NCBI RefSeq assembly: GCF_001613225.1 | Contig: NZ_BDBY01000121.1 | Span: 1-64,000, forward strand | From: Nocardia pseudovaccinii NBRC 100343 | GTDB lineage: Bacteria > Actinomycetota > Actinomycetes > Mycobacteriales > Mycobacteriaceae | Direction: 5' to 3' | DNA: 64,000 bases | Shown here: positions 32,694 through 41,646 of the stretch, piece by piece | Numbering within the stretch: the first letter of the stretch is position 1 | Layout of the letters: each line of letters begins with the position of its first letter | The notes under the pieces: model-generated | What the model was told of the DNA's origin: nothing | What the model saw: the letters and a program-made list of their open reading frames with translations, nothing else | The model's database searches: none | Translations under genes and position numbers: made by a program

Positions 32694-34997
32694 TCACGAC
32701 AGTCGGGCCACAACCGCGCCGGCAACGCGGTCACGCAGATTCTCGGGACGTCCGAGGGCCACCTGGTTGGCGATCGCCCGGCGCAGCAGCACGTGTGCCG
32801 GATGTTCCCATGTGAAGCCGATCCCGCCGTGGACCTGAATGCAGCTTTCCGCGGTCGAGACCGCCGCGTCGAGGGCGGCCGCCAGCGCGACATCCGCGGT
32901 GAGCTGCACATCCGGATGATCGGCCTCGAGTTCGGCAGCAGACAAGACCTGCGCACGCGCGCCTTCTGCGGCAACCAGCATGTCAGCGCAACGATGCGAA
33001 ACAGCCTGGTAAGAGCCGATCGGATGGCCGAACTGCTCGCGCTGCCCGGCCCAGTCGACCGCCATGGCCAGCGCCCTGTTCGCAACGCCGACGGAGTCCG
33101 CCGCCAGGACCAGTTCGGCGCCCCGGCGCGAGAGGTCGAGGATTCGAGTCACCTCGTCTCCGCGGGCGATGATTTGCGGCGCAACTCCGTCCAATACGAC
33201 CACACCCGCCGTGCTGGTGAGATCGATCGACTCCTGCGGATCGGTCTCTACTTCGTTTGCTTTGGCGATGCCCAATACCAGCTCCCCGGTCACGGCATCG
33301 CGAGCGACGACAACCAGGCGGTCGGCAACCGGCGCGCCAGGCACCTGCCCTACCGCACCCGTCAGCTTTGTTCCGCGCAAGGTGGGCAACCGCTCGTCGA
33401 GAACCCAGCCATCGTCATCAATCGGTACGACAAATGCGGCTATTGCCCCGTCACATACGGCCCGCACGGCATCGACCGCCTCGGCGTGCCGCAGCACCTC
33501 GAGCGCGATGAGCGTCGGAACCAAAGGCACCGGTCCCGCCGCGTACCCCGCTTCTTCCACTGCGGCGGCCAGTAGCCGCAAATCAGCGCCGCCTCCACCG
33601 AGCTCTTCGGGCACGGCAAGGCCCGGCAGGCCGAAGCGCACCAATTCGTCCCAGAGACCGATGTCGTAGTCCGCCTTCTTCGGCGCCCACGACAAGAGTT
33701 GTTCGGTGCTGGTATGGATAGCCAACGCCTTACCCAGGACTTGTCGAAGCGCGACCTCGTCATCTCCCGGTTGGCTCAGCGGTCGTCCGGGATCGACGGC
33801 GGCGGGCCGTGTGCCCTCGCCGCGGTGCGAAGGCAATCCGAGCACCTGTTCAGCGATCGCATTGCGCTGGATTTCCGCTGTTCCGGCACCGATCGTGGAG
33901 GCCCGAGTCATCAGATAGCCGTAGGTCCACCGACCTCCGTCGACGGCTCCCTCCGACCGGCTGCGCAGCGCTGCGCCCGGACCCGTCAATCGTTGCGCGA
34001 GCCGATGCAATTGCTGTTCGAACTCCGACTTGACCAGTCGATTCACGGATGCGACCCCGCCTGGGTCCGCCTGGCGCAGAACGGCGTCGAGAGCGCGGGC
34101 GCTATTGGCGGCAATCGCTCGTACACCGGTTTCGATGTACGCGAGTTGCTGACGAATTAGGGCATCGTCAGCGTAGCCCTGATCGATCGCGAGGGTGAAC
34201 ACCTTGTCGACCAAGCCGCGATAGCGGAATTCGTCGGCGAGGAACGCGGTGGCGCGTTCATGGCCGAGCGAAGTGCGCATCACCGACCATCCCTCACCCT
34301 CCTCTCCGACCAGATTCTCCACCGGCACTACGACATCGTCGAAGAACACTTCGGCGAAGTGATATCCGCCGGCCGCATCCCGGAGGGGACGAACGTCGAT
34401 TCCGGGCGAGTCCATCTGGATCAGGAGATAGCTGATGCCCGAGGTACCTCGCCCCGCTGGACCGGTGCGCACCAGCGCGAACATCCAGTCGGCCCGAGAC
34501 GCCTGACTGGTCCAGATCTTCTGACCGGTCACACGGTAGCTATTTCCGTCACGTACGGCCCTGGTGGACAACGACGCGAGGTCGCTGCCCGCACCGGGCT
34601 CTGAAAAGCCCTGGCACCATACTACTTCCGCGCGCAGCAGAGGTTCGAGAAAGCGCGTCTTCTGCGCCTCTGTTCCGTAGACGATCAGCGTGGGGGCGAC
34701 GATGAACCCAATCGGATCCGGATGTTTGGGTGCACCTGCCGCCGTCGTCATCCGGTAGTAGTCGAGCTGATCTTCCAGCCCGAGCTCGAGACCCCCGACG
34801 GATTTCGGCCATCCGGGGGCGGCAACGCCGGCGTCGACCAGTTCCGATTGAAACGCACGGGCAGCCGCGGCACGTTCCTGTGAGGTCGCCGGTCGCGGTC
34901 GCTTCGCGTAGGCAGCGAGCAGCACGGACAAGCGGTTACGCCAGTCGCCTGTACCGTTCGGGCCCTCCAGCGGGCCCGTCGTCGATCCCTCCACCAC
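32694..34997 (-). CDS. Fused double-domain acyl-CoA dehydrogenase (FadE34-like)
   Basis: A 767-residue protein holding two acyl-CoA dehydrogenase folds in tandem. The N-terminal half (about 1-390) has the FAD/substrate loop CQGFSEPGAGSDLASL, KIWTSQA and the end motif STIGAGTAEIQRNAIAEQVLGLP. The C-terminal half has REQFGHPIGSYQAVSHRCADM and CIQVHGGIGFTWEHPAHVLLRRA. The FTWEH Glu is the usual catalytic base in the actinobacterial heteromeric dehydrogenases. Most such enzymes are made of two separate subunits; single-chain fusions such as FadE34 act on bulky steroid side-chain CoA esters. The operator at 35023 lies just upstream and DoxX follows. Confidence 0.9.
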   Translation of the reverse strand: MVEGSTTGPLEGPNGTGDWRNRLSVLLAAYAKRPRPATSQERAAAARAFQSELVDAGVAAPGWPKSVGGLELGLEDQLDYYRMTTAAGAPKHPDPIGFIVAPTLIVYGTEAQKTRFLEPLLRAEVVWCQGFSEPGAGSDLASLSTRAVRDGNSYRVTGQKIWTSQASRADWMFALVRTGPAGRGTSGISYLLIQMDSPGIDVRPLRDAAGGYHFAEVFFDDVVVPVENLVGEEGEGWSVMRTSLGHERATAFLADEFRYRGLVDKVFTLAIDQGYADDALIRQQLAYIETGVRAIAANSARALDAVLRQADPGGVASVNRLVKSEFEQQLHRLAQRLTGPGAALRSRSEGAVDGGRWTYGYLMTRASTIGAGTAEIQRNAIAEQVLGLPSHRGEGTRPAAVDPGRPLSQPGDDEVALRQVLGKALAIHTSTEQLLSWAPKKADYDIGLWDELVRFGLPGLAVPEELGGGGADLRLLAAAVEEAGYAAGPVPLVPTLIALEVLRHAEAVDAVRAVCDGAIAAFVVPIDDDGWVLDERLPTLRGTKLTGAVGQVPGAPVADRLVVVARDAVTGELVLGIAKANEVETDPQESIDLTSTAGVVVLDGVAPQIIARGDEVTRILDLSRRGAELVLAADSVGVANRALAMAVDWAGQREQFGHPIGSYQAVSHRCADMLVAAEGARAQVLSAAELEADHPDVQLTADVALAAALDAAVSTAESCIQVHGGIGFTWEHPAHVLLRRAIANQVALGRPENLRDRVAGAVVARLS

Positions 34998-35022
34998 ATC
35001 TCCTCAGCGCTCTTCTATCTTC

Positions 35023-35038
35023 ACTAGGTTAACTTAGT
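35023..35038 (+). promoter_or_regulatory. Palindromic operator upstream of the fused acyl-CoA dehydrogenase
   Basis: ACTAGGTTAACTTAGT is the core of a 20-bp palindrome (35021-35040) with one mismatched pair. It starts 26 bases before the start codon at 34997 (minus strand) and lies between this gene and the thioesterase gene upstream of it. Confidence 0.65.
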
Positions 35039-35118
35039 GACACATTACAGACAGGTCTACCGAATCGGAAGTAGAGCGACAAAGGAAGTGTTCAACGGCG
35101 CACCTCAACGTGCCCGAG

Positions 35119-35550
35119 TCAGGAACCGGGCAGAAGCAACTTCCGTGCCACGGCTCGATACTCTTCAGTCAGTGCTTCAGCGCCGGCTCGCCCCGCGATG
35201 GTGTTGACATTGACCGAGCGGGAGACTGCCACCGGCCGACCGCGTTGGAACAGCCCTGCCCTGTGTTCGATCGACGTCCGACCGACTCGATGCAGCCCGA
35301 TCCCGAGCTGCACCTGCCCGGGATATTCGATCTCAGCCAGGTAGTCGATCTCGACGTGGACCAGAACCATCCGCAAAGGCTCTCCGGAAAGCCTCAATTC
35401 GTCGATCGTCCGTTCCACGATGACGCGACCCTCTTCGAAAAAACGGGCGATCGCAACATTGTTCACGTGACCGATGGTGTCCATATCGCCGAATATCAGA
35501 CTGATCTCGCGTTGGCACGGATAGGCGTCCAGCGGCAATGCCTCGATCAT
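35119..35550 (-). CDS. Hotdog-fold acyl-CoA thioesterase
   Basis: A 143-residue hotdog protein of the 4-hydroxybenzoyl-CoA thioesterase/FadM type, with the active-site helix region FGDMDTIGHVNNVAIARFFEEGR containing the conserved Asp and the HVNN motif. It would hydrolyse acyl-CoA, perhaps releasing dead-end thioesters. It lies 169 bases after the TesB-like gene, and those bases show no gene of their own, so it may end the operon that begins at 39985. The fused dehydrogenase gene follows with its own operator. Confidence 0.85.
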   Translation of the reverse strand: MIEALPLDAYPCQREISLIFGDMDTIGHVNNVAIARFFEEGRVIVERTIDELRLSGEPLRMVLVHVEIDYLAEIEYPGQVQLGIGLHRVGRTSIEHRAGLFQRGRPVAVSRSVNVNTIAGRAGAEALTEEYRAVARKLLLPGS

Positions 35551-35719
35551 GCGTTGCCCGCTACAACAGCCGGCTGCTCCAGGTCATCGGCGAGCGCAGG
35601 TAATCGGCCCGCGAGTCCCATCGGGCGTGGTTGATGTCGGGAAGGGATCTCAGCCGCCACGAATGATGCTGGGGTGTTCACAAGTAGGACGCCTCCGTTT
35701 GGTGGTGGAACATCGAAAA

Positions 35720-36520
35720 TCAGCTGCCGCGGGAATACGCCATTTCCTGAACCAGACTCGCCACGACGTGACCGTTGTGGACGATCGTGCCCGGGTACCA
35801 GCCCCTCATGCCCGCCGAGACACCCGGGCGATGATCGACGAAGATCCAGTCGTCCCATCGTGGCAAGCGATGGAACCATAGGGCGTGATCGAGACTCGGT
35901 CCGAGCTGCTCGGTACCGACCCGGCGACGAAGCCCGGTCGAGAAGTCCGACATGTAGGCAATCGCAGCGGCGTGAACAAGCGGTTCACCTTGCGGCAGCG
36001 CGCAGTTCGGACGCACCCAGAATCTGGCGGGGAAGAACTTCTCCGCGCTCGACCAATCTTGAACCCGAACCTGGAGAGCCAGTTCCGGCCGCGGGTCGAT
36101 AGCCAGGCACTGTTCCGGCGAGCGAACCGGCAACACCTCGGCGGTGGTGTGCTCCTCCCCTGCGACCGCAGCCCGGAAGGACGCCGCCATGCTGAAGATG
36201 ACCTCCCCGTCCTGCAACGCGACCACCCGCCGAGCCGAGTACGACCGTCCGTCCCGGTCGTTCTCGACACGGAACATCACGGATGTTGCGCTATTGCCCT
36301 TACGGAGGAAGTAACCATGCAACGAATGCGGGAGGCGATCAGCGTCGACAGTGGCGCCGCAGGCCATCAACGCCTGCGCCAAGACCTGCCCCCCGTACAG
36401 CGGTCGCTCGACTGCGACGCGGTGTACGGAGCGAAAGAAACCGCGGTCGATCCGCTCCAGTTCGAGCACCTCTGTGAGGGGGGCCGCTCGAAGCCCCGCC
36501 CGGCCTGTGGACATGGCCAT
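35720..36520 (-). CDS. Acyl-CoA thioesterase II (TesB-like)
   Basis: A 266-residue double-hotdog thioesterase. Family landmarks are VERPLYGGQVLAQALMACGATV, LHGYFLRKGN (residues around the substrate channel), RSYSARRVVALQDGEVIFSMAASF, SLDHALWFHRLPRWDDWIFVDHRP with the catalytic Asp region, and GTIVHNGHVVASLVQE. It should release CoA from medium-chain or bulky acyl-CoAs. ATG 36520 begins two bases after the crotonase stop codon ends; ATG 36529, overlapping by 8 bases, is also possible. It is part of the operon descending from 39985. Confidence 0.85.
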   Translation of the reverse strand: MAMSTGRAGLRAAPLTEVLELERIDRGFFRSVHRVAVERPLYGGQVLAQALMACGATVDADRLPHSLHGYFLRKGNSATSVMFRVENDRDGRSYSARRVVALQDGEVIFSMAASFRAAVAGEEHTTAEVLPVRSPEQCLAIDPRPELALQVRVQDWSSAEKFFPARFWVRPNCALPQGEPLVHAAAIAYMSDFSTGLRRRVGTEQLGPSLDHALWFHRLPRWDDWIFVDHRPGVSAGMRGWYPGTIVHNGHVVASLVQEMAYSRGS

Positions 36521-36521
36521 C

Positions 36522-37301
36522 TCAGACATCGGGGCTCTGCTTCGCCGACCGTTTGCCGAAACGGTCGCCGACATCCTTGCCGTCCGATCGCCAGGCTGCC
36601 GAAGCCTCGGCCTCGAGTCCGAGCGCATGCGCGACCGAGGCACCGGCGCCTTCCTTCAGCAAGCGCAACATTCGTTGCACCGCAGCAGGATGACTGGCCG
36701 CAATCGAGCCGGCGATCGCTAGACTGCGCTCCATCAGCTGTTCGTGCGGCACGACCTCGTTGGCCAGACCGATGCGCAGAGCGGTCGCGGCATCGATGGG
36801 ATCACCGCTGAGGATGATCTGGATGGCCGCGGGCAATCCAACCGTCCGCGGCAGCATGGCGCTACCTCCCCAACCGTTGAGCAGGCCGATCGAGGCGTGC
36901 GTGTCGGCGAAGACCGCTTGCTCCGAGGCGATGATGAACGAGCAGTTCACGGCAAGTTCGAATGCGCCGGTGTAGCAAGGACCATTCACAGCCGCGATCA
37001 CGGGTTTGCCGATAGCGCGGAGAACCTGGGTGGGTGTTGTGCCCTCGGTGCGTGGCGGGGGTCCGGTCAGCGCTTCGGGGAGGTCGACCCCCGACGAGAA
37101 CGCAGTTCCGGCACCGCTGATCACTACGACCCGAACGTCGTCATCCGCGTCGGCCTTCCAGAGCTCACGCTTGATCGCCTTGCGCATCGCGCGATTGATC
37201 GCATTACGCCGATCCGGACGGTTCAGCGTCAGAATCCTGACATTGCCCTCATGTGTCACCAGGACGGGATCGGCTTCGCTCCCGTCGTTATTGTCTGCCA
37301 T
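36522..37301 (-). CDS. Crotonase superfamily protein
   Basis: A 259-residue crotonase with the oxyanion loop GTAFSSGVDLPEAL. The first hydratase Glu is kept (YTGAFELAV), but the second position reads FADTHASIGLLNGWGG, without Glu. One-glutamate members of the family are often isomerases or other specialised enzymes, so hydration is not assured. ATG 37301 has AAGGAGA 5 bases upstream. The gene lies 14 bases after the alpha/beta hydrolase stop. Confidence 0.83.
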   Translation of the reverse strand: MADNNDGSEADPVLVTHEGNVRILTLNRPDRRNAINRAMRKAIKRELWKADADDDVRVVVISGAGTAFSSGVDLPEALTGPPPRTEGTTPTQVLRAIGKPVIAAVNGPCYTGAFELAVNCSFIIASEQAVFADTHASIGLLNGWGGSAMLPRTVGLPAAIQIILSGDPIDAATALRIGLANEVVPHEQLMERSLAIAGSIAASHPAAVQRMLRLLKEGAGASVAHALGLEAEASAAWRSDGKDVGDRFGKRSAKQSPDV

Positions 37302-37315
37302 AGGTCTCCTTATAT

Positions 37316-38173
37316 TCAAACGAATTCGACTACGGCGTTGGTGAACGCATCGTTATCGTCGCCCGCCGCGGTATGACCGGCTCCGCCGAGTTCCACCAAC
37401 TGCGCGGTCGGCACGACGGCCAGAAACTGCTCCACGGCCTCCCTGCTGACCACATCCGATACGGCACCCCGCACGACGAGTATCGGGATTCCCAGCTCTC
37501 TCGCAGCAGCTTCGAGTTTGGGCACCCAGGCGTGCAGGTCCTGCTCCGGCTTGCGGAGGAACTGCGGATCCCAGTGCCAGTGCCAGCGCCCGTCGGAACG
37601 CAGCTTCAGATTGCGCCGCAGACCTTCCGGGCTGCGCGGACGGGTCCGGTGCGGTAGATATGCCGCGATCGCGTCTGCTGCTTCCTCCAGGCTTACAAAG
37701 CCGCCGGGGTTTCCCTCCATGAAGGATCGGATCCGCCGGCTACCTTGTCCCCTCTCGATTCGCGGGACGACGTCGACCAGCACGAGTTTGCGTACTCGAG
37801 TGGCACCGAGTTCACCGGCAACCTGAAGCCCGGTCAGCCCGCCGAGACTTGCCCCGACGATCGTGACCGGCTCACCCATCTCGTCGATGACCGAACACAC
37901 GTCGGCGGCGAGAGTGTCCATTGTGTACTCGGCGGCGGTCCGGGCCCAGCCGCTGTCACCATGCCCACGAGTATCGAGCGCGACGACACGGAAACCATTG
38001 GCGGCCAGGCGGATACCCGTCTGTTTCCACGAATGCCGGGTCTGCCCCGTTCCGTGAAGCAGCAGGACAGCAGGGTCGCCCGCCTTTCCCCAAGAGTCTC
38101 CGGCAAGCCGTAGTCCCCGGTAACCCCGGAAGGCCACAGCCTGTGCCGTGCTGATGGTGGTTGCGATGCTCAT
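37316..38173 (-). CDS. Alpha/beta hydrolase
   Basis: A 285-residue alpha/beta-hydrolase fold protein. The oxyanion HG motif is LLLHGTGQTRHSW, the nucleophile elbow GASLGG carries the catalytic Ser, and the acid and His of the triad are probably in VRGAVSDVVS and GGAGHTAAGDDND. It resembles the hydrolases that open ring-cleavage products or lactones, but the substrate cannot be read from the sequence. It sits between an NMO-type gene (21 bases upstream) and a crotonase (14 bases downstream), and so is in the operon. Confidence 0.87.
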   Translation of the reverse strand: MSIATTISTAQAVAFRGYRGLRLAGDSWGKAGDPAVLLLHGTGQTRHSWKQTGIRLAANGFRVVALDTRGHGDSGWARTAAEYTMDTLAADVCSVIDEMGEPVTIVGASLGGLTGLQVAGELGATRVRKLVLVDVVPRIERGQGSRRIRSFMEGNPGGFVSLEEAADAIAAYLPHRTRPRSPEGLRRNLKLRSDGRWHWHWDPQFLRKPEQDLHAWVPKLEAAARELGIPILVVRGAVSDVVSREAVEQFLAVVPTAQLVELGGAGHTAAGDDNDAFTNAVVEFV

Positions 38174-38194
38174 CGTGATCCTCGCTCGCTGACC

Positions 38195-39193
<999 letters not shown>

Positions 39194-39985
39194 CTAAGCG
39201 GGTGCAGTGGCGGAATGAAGATCGGCTCGATAGAAGACAGCCTCGCGCCGCTCCATGAAGGCCGCCCTCGCCTCCGCGGCGTCCGCGCCGACAATGTTGT
39301 TGGCCTGGGCATGATTCTCCCGCTGCAGTGCGGCTTCGATGCTGCCGCCGTCAGCGGCGGCGTCCAGCAACTGCTTGGTCAGCGACAACGCCTGGGCCGG
39401 TGCACGAACCAACCGACGTGCCATCGATTCGACCACGTCGTCGAGCTCGTCGGGGCCCACGATGCGCGTCACCAGACCCAACTCCGAAGCCGCTGCGGCC
39501 GAGAGGATCTCGCCGAAGAAGGCGATTTCCTTCGCCTTCTGCAAACCGACCACTCGAGGTAGGAGCCAGCTTCCGCCGAAGTCCAGTGAGAGCGCACGAC
39601 GGATGAAGATCTGCGAAAATCTCGCTCGGTCGGTGGCGACGACGAGATCGCAACCCAAAGCGAGATTCCAGCCGGCTCCGACCGCAACGCCGTCCACCTT
39701 GGCGATGGTGGGGATCGTCAATTGCGACAGCGCCTCGGCGGCTTGGCTGGCGCGCTTCATGTAGTCGAGAGCATCGCCCGACAGGGCCTCGAGGTCGGCT
39801 CCGGAACAGAAGTCGCCACCGGCGCCGGTCAAAACCATCACACGGTCGTCGGACCTTCGCTCGATCTCGCGGAAAGTCTGGGCGAGTTCTCGCCACATCG
39901 TCGGACTACCGGCGTTCTTCTTCTCGGGCCGTGACATGACCACGGTGACCACGCCGTCGTTCCGTTCGACTGCGACCGTTTCCAT
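39194..39985 (-). CDS. Crotonase superfamily protein lacking both hydratase glutamates
   Basis: A 263-residue crotonase with a normal oxyanion loop (GGDFCSGADLEAL) and VAVGAGWNLALGCDLVVA, but neither catalytic Glu: the first position is Asn (GAGWNLAL) and the second region reads FSQIFIRRALSLDFGG. Such members can be isomerases or carry out hydrolysis or retro-Claisen cleavage. ATG 39985 is chosen (GGAGAGG 8 bases upstream); GTG 39994 is possible. It is the first gene of a six-gene operon and has an operator copy at 40042-40057. Confidence 0.84.
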   Translation of the reverse strand: METVAVERNDGVVTVVMSRPEKKNAGSPTMWRELAQTFREIERRSDDRVMVLTGAGGDFCSGADLEALSGDALDYMKRASQAAEALSQLTIPTIAKVDGVAVGAGWNLALGCDLVVATDRARFSQIFIRRALSLDFGGSWLLPRVVGLQKAKEIAFFGEILSAAAASELGLVTRIVGPDELDDVVESMARRLVRAPAQALSLTKQLLDAAADGGSIEAALQRENHAQANNIVGADAAEARAAFMERREAVFYRADLHSATAPA

Positions 39986-40041
39986 GCTGTCCACCTCTCC
40001 GCCGGTAGCACCGGCAGCGACTCAACGGTCCAACATAGATA

Positions 40042-40057
40042 ACATAGTTCACTACGT
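40042..40057 (+). promoter_or_regulatory. Palindromic operator upstream of the 39985 operon
   Basis: ACATAGTTCACTACGT has one mismatch between its arms and matches the reversed copy at 24878 in 15 of 16 positions. A second half-site-like CAACATAGATA lies directly before it (40031-40041). It is 57 bases from the crotonase start and would serve the minus-strand operon. Confidence 0.7.
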
Positions 40058-40229
40058 TGATTCGAGCAAATCTCACAACCGCATGGTCTGGACCGCCACG
40101 CGCGCGACGAGATCATTAGCCTTTCTCAGCAGTTTTGCGTCCTTACGCCACATTTCCGCCAAAACGGCCAGAAACCAATGACGACCGCCGACCACCTGGT
40201 GGATTGAATTCACAAGGCCACGTCTGTCA

Positions 40230-40245
40230 ACTAAGTAAACCTAGA
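40230..40245 (-). promoter_or_regulatory. Palindromic operator upstream of the ABC importer operon
   Basis: On the minus strand the site reads TCTAGGTTTACTTAGT, 14 of 16 identical to the copy at 35023. It lies just before the -35 element at 40253, so a bound protein would contact the promoter. Confidence 0.6.
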
Positions 40246-40252
40246 TTGCTTA

Positions 40253-40281
40253 TTGACACATCTTCTTTCCGCATCTACGTT
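40253..40281 (+). promoter_or_regulatory. Promoter of the ABC importer operon
   Basis: A consensus TTGACA at 40253-40258 and TACGTT at 40276-40281 are separated by exactly 17 bases. Transcription would start near 40288, about 70 bases before the ATG of the binding-protein gene. The rest of the 374-base gap (39986-40359) shows no gene. Confidence 0.6.
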
Positions 40282-40359
40282 TACCTGACCTTCGGCATGT
40301 GACCTACATCACCGCCAAGTGGTGCGACTCATCAGCGAGCTACCCGAGAGAAGAAACCT

Positions 40360-41604
40360 ATGTTCGACAGGCGCAACACTCGACCGTCCATCCCTGCCCG
40401 GGCCGGACGGCTCGGCTTGATCGCACTGGTCCCCGCGATCGCGCTCGCTACTGCGTGTAGCAGCGGCAACGACTCCACCGGCTCGTCGGCCGAAGCGCCG
40501 AGCAGCGCCTTCCCGGACAAGCCGGCTGCCGGGAGCCCGATCAAGATCGGCCTGATCAACCCCGAGGGCGGGCCCGCGGTATCGCAACCGTCGAACCGTG
40601 AGGCCGCCGAAGCGGCCGTCAAGTACACGAACGCGAACCTGGGTGGAATCGCCGGTCATCCGATCGAACTCGTGACCTGCGCGAGTAAGGAAGACCCGGC
40701 CTCGAACCGCGACTGCGCGAACCAGATGGTGGAGGCGAAGGTTTCGGCCGTCGTCGTCACCACCACCGCGTTCGGCGACACCATGGTTCCGGTCATCACC
40801 GGAGCAGGCATCCCCTACGTCACCCCGTCCGGTGGTAGCGCGGCGGAATTGACCAGCCCCAACGCATTCGCTCTCACCGGCGGATTCCCGAGCAGTCTGA
40901 AGTCGATGGCTACCTACGCCGCAGGAAAGAACTACAAAAAGGTCACTCTCTTCGTGGTCGACTCCGGTGCGGTCACGGCGACTGCCAAGACAATGGGCGG
41001 CGCTGCATTCTCCGCCGCCGGAATCGATATGCGGGTCGTGCCGATCACGCCCGGAACACCGGACGCGACGCCCCAGGTTAGTTCCGGCCTCTCCAACGGC
41101 GTGGAGGCCATCGGGGTCGTCGGCGACGCGACCATGTGTACCTCGGTGCTCAAGTCACTGGGCACCCTCGGCGCCGGCCAGGACAAGATGTTGATCCAAC
41201 CGTGCCTGGATCCCGCAACCATCGAGGCCGCCGGCGCCGCGATGGAAGGCAGTCACGTCGTCACGACCGCCGATATCGTGTCCGACGACCCGGACGCGGT
41301 GCTCTACCGGAGTGTGATGAAGAAATACGCACCCGGCACCGACATCGGGGGCTACACCTACACCGGTTATCAAGGCATGCTCGGCCTCGTGCGTGCAGCG
41401 CAGGGAGTGACGGGTGACCCGACAGCCGCCGCGATCGCCAACTCGATCAAGACGACCAAGAATGTGGCGCTGCCCGCCGGTCACGGCATCACTTTCACCT
41501 GCGACGGCAACGCAATCGCACAGTTGCCCGCCATCTGCAGTACGGAAGTGGTCATGGTGACCGTCAGCGACGGCAAGCCTACCGACCCCCAGGTCACCAA
41601 GTAG
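40360..41604 (+). CDS. ABC transporter substrate-binding lipoprotein (branched-chain amino acid type)
   Basis: A 414-residue periplasmic-binding-fold lipoprotein. The signal peptide ends in the lipobox LATAC (Cys about residue 33), and the mature protein is anchored to the outer face of the membrane. Features of the type 1 HAAT family follow: IKIGLINPEGGPAVSQPSNREAAEAAVKYTN, GGIAGHPIELV, VMV-like periplasmic lobes, and YTGYQGMLGLVRA. In actinobacterial catabolic clusters this family often imports aromatic or alicyclic acids rather than amino acids. A perfect -35 and good -10 precede it. It is followed 42 bases later by the fused permease/ATPase. Confidence 0.9.
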   Translation: MFDRRNTRPSIPARAGRLGLIALVPAIALATACSSGNDSTGSSAEAPSSAFPDKPAAGSPIKIGLINPEGGPAVSQPSNREAAEAAVKYTNANLGGIAGHPIELVTCASKEDPASNRDCANQMVEAKVSAVVVTTTAFGDTMVPVITGAGIPYVTPSGGSAAELTSPNAFALTGGFPSSLKSMATYAAGKNYKKVTLFVVDSGAVTATAKTMGGAAFSAAGIDMRVVPITPGTPDATPQVSSGLSNGVEAIGVVGDATMCTSVLKSLGTLGAGQDKMLIQPCLDPATIEAAGAAMEGSHVVTTADIVSDDPDAVLYRSVMKKYAPGTDIGGYTYTGYQGMLGLVRAAQGVTGDPTAAAIANSIKTTKNVALPAGHGITFTCDGNAIAQLPAICSTEVVMVTVSDGKPTDPQVTK

Positions 41605-41646
41605 ACAGCGGCTTGGTCGAAATATCCTTCACCCGAGGAGCTTTCC

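Noticed and set aside
35547..35879. Short open frames on both strands between the two thioesterase genes
   Set aside because: No motif, no ribosome site, and they largely overlap the TesB-like gene in other frames.
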